Assembly: GCA_964608915.1 (NCBI GenBank)
Contig: CAZSQA010000003.1
Coordinates: 124,001-188,000, forward strand
Source of the DNA: QWQI01 sp964608915
GTDB taxonomy: Bacteria; Planctomycetota; Planctomycetia; Isosphaerales; Isosphaeraceae
Reading direction: 5' to 3'
DNA: 64,000 nt
Part shown: positions 60,090 through 64,000 of the stretch, one piece after another
How the letters are laid out: each line of letters begins with the position of its first letter
Numbering within the stretch: position 1 is the stretch's first letter
Notes under the pieces: generated by a model
What the model saw: the letters and a program-made list of their open reading frames with translations, nothing else
The model's database searches: none
Told to the model about the DNA's origin: nothing
Made by a program: the position numbers and the translations under genes

Positions 60090-60935
60090 TCACTTTGTCT
60101 GTTGACTTCGTTCCAGGATCCGCACGATCAGGTCGCCCAGCTTTCCGCCCGCGATTTTCGCCACGTCCAAAACCTCGTCGTGCGTGATCTCGGCCGACGG
60201 ATCTTCGCCCGAACCGGCGGCGGCGTTGGTCACCATCGCGAAGCCAAGAACTTCCATCCCCGATGCCCGGGCCACGATCGCTTCCGGCACCATCGACATG
60301 CCCACGACATCCGCCCCCAGGGCACGCAACATCCGGATTTCGGCCGGCGTTTCGTAGCTCGGCCCCGGCAGGCTGGCATAAACGCCCGACTTCAAATCGA
60401 TCCCCAGCTCGCCGGCCGCCTCGACCGCCGCGGCACGCCAGAGGGGTGAGTATACCTGCGTCATGTCCGGAAATCTCACGCCCAGACGATGATCGTGCGG
60501 GCCACGCAAGGGGTTGCCGCCCATCAGGTTCAGGTGATCGGTCACCAGGCAGAGATCGCCCGGACGCAGCCCGGCCGCGATCCCGCCGGTGGCAGCGGTC
60601 AGGATGACTTGTCGGGCATCCAGAGCGGCCGCCACACGCATCGGCAGCGTCACGGCCGAAAGGTCATGGCCTTCGTAATAATGAAATCGGCCTTGATAGA
60701 CGATCACCGGTACGCCGGCCAGATCCCCCAGAATCACTCGGCCCGCATGGCCGCTGATGCCAGGCGGTTCGAATCCGGGAATCCGGTCGTATTCGATCAC
60801 GACCCGGCGATGGACGACCCGGTCGGCAAGGGACCCAAGACCGGAACCGAGTACGATGGCCACATGCGGCGGGGCGATCATCTCATGTGCGATGACGTTG
60901 GCGGCGGCTTGAACGACGTCGTAAAGTCCGGACAT
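60090..60935 (-). CDS. Purine nucleoside phosphorylase
   Basis: A 281-residue type I (trimeric) PNP that splits purine nucleosides with phosphate. The phosphate loop Gly-Ser-Gly-Leu-Gly, Gly-Arg-Phe-His-Tyr-Tyr-Glu-Gly-His, Thr-Asp-His-Leu-Asn (Asn of the base site) and Ser-Leu-Pro-Gly-Pro-Ser-Tyr-Glu-Thr-Pro are visible. AGGAG stands 8 bases before this start; upstream ATGs lack one. The nucleoside transporter gene precedes it by 103 bases. Confidence 0.93.
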   Translation of the reverse strand: MSGLYDVVQAAANVIAHEMIAPPHVAIVLGSGLGSLADRVVHRRVVIEYDRIPGFEPPGISGHAGRVILGDLAGVPVIVYQGRFHYYEGHDLSAVTLPMRVAAALDARQVILTAATGGIAAGLRPGDLCLVTDHLNLMGGNPLRGPHDHRLGVRFPDMTQVYSPLWRAAAVEAAGELGIDLKSGVYASLPGPSYETPAEIRMLRALGADVVGMSMVPEAIVARASGMEVLGFAMVTNAAAGSGEDPSAEITHDEVLDVAKIAGGKLGDLIVRILERSQQTK

Positions 60936-61038
60936 CTGCGGTGACTCCTGCATTTCTGGTTCGAATTTCCGATCCGCCGGGCCATCGCTAACTGGCCCGG
61001 TGAACCCAAAATCCATTCGGCTCGAAGTTCGACGCTTC

Positions 61039-62541
61039 TTACAGAATGATACCCACGATGCAGGCCGACAGATAGTTCGCCAGCGTTCCGGCGATCATGG
61101 CCTTCAGGCCCGTTTTTGCCAGACTTTCCCGAATTTCGGGCACCAGTGCTCCGATACCGCCGAGTTGAATTCCGATCGAACCGAGATTCGCGAAGCCGCA
61201 CAGGGCGAAGCTCATCATGGCGAACGTGCGCGGATGCAGCGTGTCACGAGACCGGGCGAGAGCCTCGAACCCGATCAATTCGTTCACGACCGTTCGTGTC
61301 CCCAGGATTCCGCCTGCCTGAGTGGCTTCGGCCCAGGGAATGCCCATCAGCCAGGCCACTGGCGAAAGCAATGTCCCAAGGATGGATTGCAACGACAAAT
61401 TCAACGTCATTCCAAATTCATGGCTGATCGTACCGCCGATCCGGCCCAGAATCAGATTCGCGAGGGCGATCAGCGAAATGAAAGAAATCAGCATGGCCGC
61501 GATATTCAGTGCCAGGCCCAGCCCTTCACGCGTGCCCCGGCTGGCGGCATCCAGCAGGTTCGTATCCTGATCGAACGATTCGTGATGAATGTAACCCAGC
61601 GTTTCCGGCTCTTCGGTTTCCGGCACGAGCATTTTGCAGATGAGAATCGCCCCGGGGGCGGTCATCATGACGGCTGTGAGAATGTGCTGCGACTCGATCC
61701 CGAACGCGAAATACGCCGCCATAATTCCCCCGGAGACGCTCGACATGCCGCTGGCCATCACCAGCAGCAGTTCGGACTTCGTCAGCTTCGGCAAAAACGG
61801 GCGAATGGCCAGCGGGGCTTCGGTCTGCCCGAGGAAGATATTGGCCGCCACCGCCAGGCTTTCCGCGCCTGAGGTGCCCATCATCCGCTTCATCACCCAG
61901 GCGATCTTGCCAACGACGAAAGGCATGATCTTCAGGTAATACCCGATCGCGAACAATGCTGACATGAAGATCACGGGCGGCAATACACGGAATGCGAATA
62001 CGAAACCGATCGGCCCTGAGGGCTTCGTCGCCTCAGCGCCGAAGACGAACGCGGCCCCTTCCTCCGCACAGGCCAGAAGCATTTCGATCTGCTTGCCCAT
62101 CCACTTGAGCACTTCCTGCCCCGTGGGGTCGGAAAGGACCAGATACGCCAGAATCCACTGCAACGCCAGCCCCCAGAAAACGATACGCCGCGAGATCGCT
62201 TTTCGGTCCGACGAAAAAGCGTAACAACCGCCAAGGATGAGCAGGATTCCGAGAGCACTGCGCAGGCGGTCTTCGATCGGCACCGGCCTGTCCTTCCTGC
62301 CGGCGGCCACCGCAGCGTCGGGAAGTGCGCTCGCAGGCACGCCAGGCGCGGCATCTGCTTTCGGGGCTTCGGGCTTCGTCACGGCGGCCGGATCTGCGGC
62401 TTGGGAAGGGGCGGTCGGCGAGGGCCTTACTGGCTCCTGCGAATTTGCGGCCGGCGAGACGGTCAGGGCCAGGATCGCCAGCAGGGCGATCGAGCGACGA
62501 ACCGAAGCTTCGAATGAAATCGGGGTGAGGATGGCTTTCAC
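61039..62541 (-). CDS. Concentrative nucleoside transporter with an exported N-terminal extension
   Basis: A 500-residue CNT (NupC-like) transporter that imports nucleosides with Na+ or H+. Hallmarks include Gly-Gln-Thr-Glu-Ala-Pro-Leu (nucleoside and Na+ site) and Gly-Gly-Ile-Leu-Gly-Thr-Arg-Thr-Val-Val-Asn-Glu. The start is taken as GTG at 62541, from which a signal-peptide-like helix (residues 15-34) and about 50 Pro/Ala-rich residues precede the normal transporter, which starts near residue 90. An ATG at 62721 adds a basic extension with no support. Pairing with PNP makes a nucleoside salvage unit. Confidence 0.85.
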   Translation of the reverse strand: MKAILTPISFEASVRRSIALLAILALTVSPAANSQEPVRPSPTAPSQAADPAAVTKPEAPKADAAPGVPASALPDAAVAAGRKDRPVPIEDRLRSALGILLILGGCYAFSSDRKAISRRIVFWGLALQWILAYLVLSDPTGQEVLKWMGKQIEMLLACAEEGAAFVFGAEATKPSGPIGFVFAFRVLPPVIFMSALFAIGYYLKIMPFVVGKIAWVMKRMMGTSGAESLAVAANIFLGQTEAPLAIRPFLPKLTKSELLLVMASGMSSVSGGIMAAYFAFGIESQHILTAVMMTAPGAILICKMLVPETEEPETLGYIHHESFDQDTNLLDAASRGTREGLGLALNIAAMLISFISLIALANLILGRIGGTISHEFGMTLNLSLQSILGTLLSPVAWLMGIPWAEATQAGGILGTRTVVNELIGFEALARSRDTLHPRTFAMMSFALCGFANLGSIGIQLGGIGALVPEIRESLAKTGLKAMIAGTLANYLSACIVGIIL

Positions 62542-62760
62542 AGGCGGAGAATCTCCGGTCGCCGGCCAATCGGGCGAATGACGTCTCAATTGCGTATCGA
62601 ATGCGGTTGCGTCGTCTCGTCGTCGTCGCTGGCCTGGCGGTCGATCACCCATGCGGAAACGCATGCGAGGAACCCTGCCCGGCCCGCACCGTAGGTTAGT
62701 TCGCGAAGCCGCCGAACGCAAGCCGTCGGTGCGGAAGACTTCATGCCATCGCTGCGCCGG

Positions 62761-64000
62761 TCACTCGTCTGCCTCGTCGTCGACAACCTCTTCCTCTGCC
62801 GCGTCGCTGGCCGTTTGCCGGGTCGAAAGCCACTTGCGGGCCTTGCTGATCAGTTTCTCGGCCTCAAGCACCGTGGCCGTGCCCGTGGGCATGTCCAGGC
62901 CCAGGTCTTTGAGCAGCCCGGCGATGGGCCGCTCGGCATCGGCCGGGAACCACTTCTTGCGGCGTGCCGAATATGCCAGGCTTTTCTCTTCGCGGTTCTG
63001 GTCTCGATAACGCACCAGCAGGCTGCCGTCGGTATAGCTCCAGCATGCGACGATCGGCACGCCCGCACCGCTGGCCACCTGAAGCGGCGGAATCGTGATT
63101 TCGACGGGAGTCGTGCCAGTCCCCAGAATGCGGGCCTGACTCGATTTGATGCCCCCGCGCATGGAGACCAGCAGAACCAGATTCACCTTCGGCCCCAGGG
63201 CCAATCTCTGGTGAGCGGCACTGGCGCCCTTGGTCGCCCGGTAATTGGCCGTGGCTTCGTCGTAGGCAATTTTCAATTCGCCCAGCTTGAGCACTTCCGG
63301 TCGCTCGTCGACGAGCGTCACGATCTCGGCCCGGGAGTGAAATTCCGGATCCATCGGTCCGGCATTCGATGCCATGGCGATGCCGGAGCCCGTCGCCGCC
63401 CTGCCTCGTGTTCTGGGCAGTTCCAGCAAGGCATTTTCCTGCTCGGTGGTGGCCCGGGCCTTCGGTGTGAACATCGAAAGCCGGCGCAGCCAGTTCGGGT
63501 CTTGCCGACGGCGGACGGCATCCTGCCAGAGCGGCTCGACGACCTCGGGCCAGAATCGCAGCACGGCCTTTTCGGATACGAGCCACGGTGCACTCGTCCG
63601 CAGGACGACACGTCGAAATTCGGGATTCTCGGCCCAGATATCGGCCAGGCGGTTCCAGAGTCGGGCCCGCTCGCGGTTGACTTTCGGCATGTCCAACTCG
63701 GCTTCGCTTAGACTTTTCCAGTCCCTCGGCAGCCGGTTGGGCAGCAGGCGGCCCTCGTCATCCATCCATTCGGCAGCGAGCGTTTCGTGGTTCACGACCA
63801 GTTCGCGGCGAATTTTGCGAAGACTGTCGAGCCCCTGGGCCGTCTGGCGGATCATGAGATACCGAGCCAGCACCAGCGGGCTGAGAGCATGGCGAACTTC
63901 CAGGCCGCCTTCCACCAGAGCGGCCGCCCTGGCCAGAGAAGGCCCCGTGCCGCCGGAAACGACGCACGACGTCAAAGCCAGCAGGGCTCGGGCCAGCTCT
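62761..64000 (-). CDS. Hypothetical protein, 5' end outside the window
   Basis: At least 412 residues; the reading frame is open through the right edge, so the start lies beyond 64000. I do not recognise a family. The visible part has helical N-terminal residues rich in Leu and Arg, an Asp/Ser-rich middle with a Thr-Leu-Val-Asp-Glu-Arg-Pro segment, a beta-rich C-terminal half, and a very acidic tail (Ala-Glu-Glu-Glu-Val-Val-Asp-Asp-Glu-Ala-Asp-Glu). No signal peptide or membrane helix is visible in the part present. Confidence 0.6.
   Translation of the reverse strand, partial: ELARALLALTSCVVSGGTGPSLARAAALVEGGLEVRHALSPLVLARYLMIRQTAQGLDSLRKIRRELVVNHETLAAEWMDDEGRLLPNRLPRDWKSLSEAELDMPKVNRERARLWNRLADIWAENPEFRRVVLRTSAPWLVSEKAVLRFWPEVVEPLWQDAVRRRQDPNWLRRLSMFTPKARATTEQENALLELPRTRGRAATGSGIAMASNAGPMDPEFHSRAEIVTLVDERPEVLKLGELKIAYDEATANYRATKGASAAHQRLALGPKVNLVLLVSMRGGIKSSQARILGTGTTPVEITIPPLQVASGAGVPIVACWSYTDGSLLVRYRDQNREEKSLAYSARRKKWFPADAERPIAGLLKDLGLDMPTGTATVLEAEKLISKARKWLSTRQTASDAAEEEVVDDEADE

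Overview
This 64 kb stretch is from a GC-rich planctomycete chromosome, probably near the Isosphaeraceae (the family-level guess is inference). The evidence is a set of lineage-typical genes: two sets of DUF1501 proteins paired with PSCyt1/PSCyt2-DUF1549-DUF1553 surface cytochrome proteins, an LEPR-XLL-type N-terminus on a secreted glycosidase, a PEP-CTERM protein, DUF1559-free but DUF4184- and DUF2760-bearing neighbourhoods, and dense use of GAA and of the hexamer TTCGAA. No rRNA, prophage or CRISPR array is visible.

Layout. 1-3 kb: tRNA-Ala(CGC), a PEP-CTERM protein, a membrane-anchored cytochrome c and a TlpA-type thioredoxin protein. 3.1-4.4 kb: a dead IS4-family element with matched inverted repeats. 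4.4-11.5 kb: mostly minus-strand metabolic and export genes (a prenyltransferase-repeat protein with a haem motif, a compact xylose isomerase, two transglutaminase-like proteins, a gamma-glutamylcyclotransferase-like protein) with two small plus-strand membrane genes. 12-17.6 kb: a substrate-binding lipoprotein translationally coupled to a 1490-residue hybrid histidine kinase with five PAS domains. 18.2-20 kb: an Rrf2 regulator followed by two tandem secreted DUF3365 haem proteins, with an AT-rich palindrome over the predicted promoter. 20.2-30 kb: ceramidase-like protein, M3 oligopeptidase, GH17-like secreted glucosidase, PlsC acyltransferase, NamZ-type muramidase, and two tandem SpoIIE-type phosphatases. 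30.6-41 kb: a four-gene unit (DUF1501, DUF1549/DUF1553, WD40-cytochrome, YfhO-like) behind a near-consensus sigma70 promoter. 41.2-45.7 kb: a minus-strand unit DUF2760, Hsp70, MurQ, BadF-type sugar kinase. 46-47 kb: a RAYT transposase flanked by its REP palindromes. 47-48 kb: cysteine desulfurase. 48.4-52.9 kb: a second PSD1/DUF1501 pair, also with a near-consensus promoter. 53.1-55 kb: an S8 protease and a stand-alone I9-like partner. 55-64 kb: methyltransferase, glycolate oxidase subunits GlcF and GlcE, EcsC-family protein, purine nucleoside phosphorylase and nucleoside transporter, and a gene cut by the right edge.

How they fit together. Three modules read as functional units: cell-wall sugar recovery (NamZ-type muramidase, a BadF kinase and MurQ), nucleoside uptake and phosphorolysis (CNT transporter plus PNP), and glycolate oxidation (GlcE, GlcF; GlcD not present here). 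The SBP-kinase pair and the Rrf2-DUF3365 cluster look like sensory systems with unknown signals. The best candidates for undescribed biology are the Rrf2/DUF3365 cluster with its operator, the DUF2760-Hsp70-MurQ-kinase unit, the S8/I9-like pair, the tandem phosphatases, and the REP/RAYT locus.
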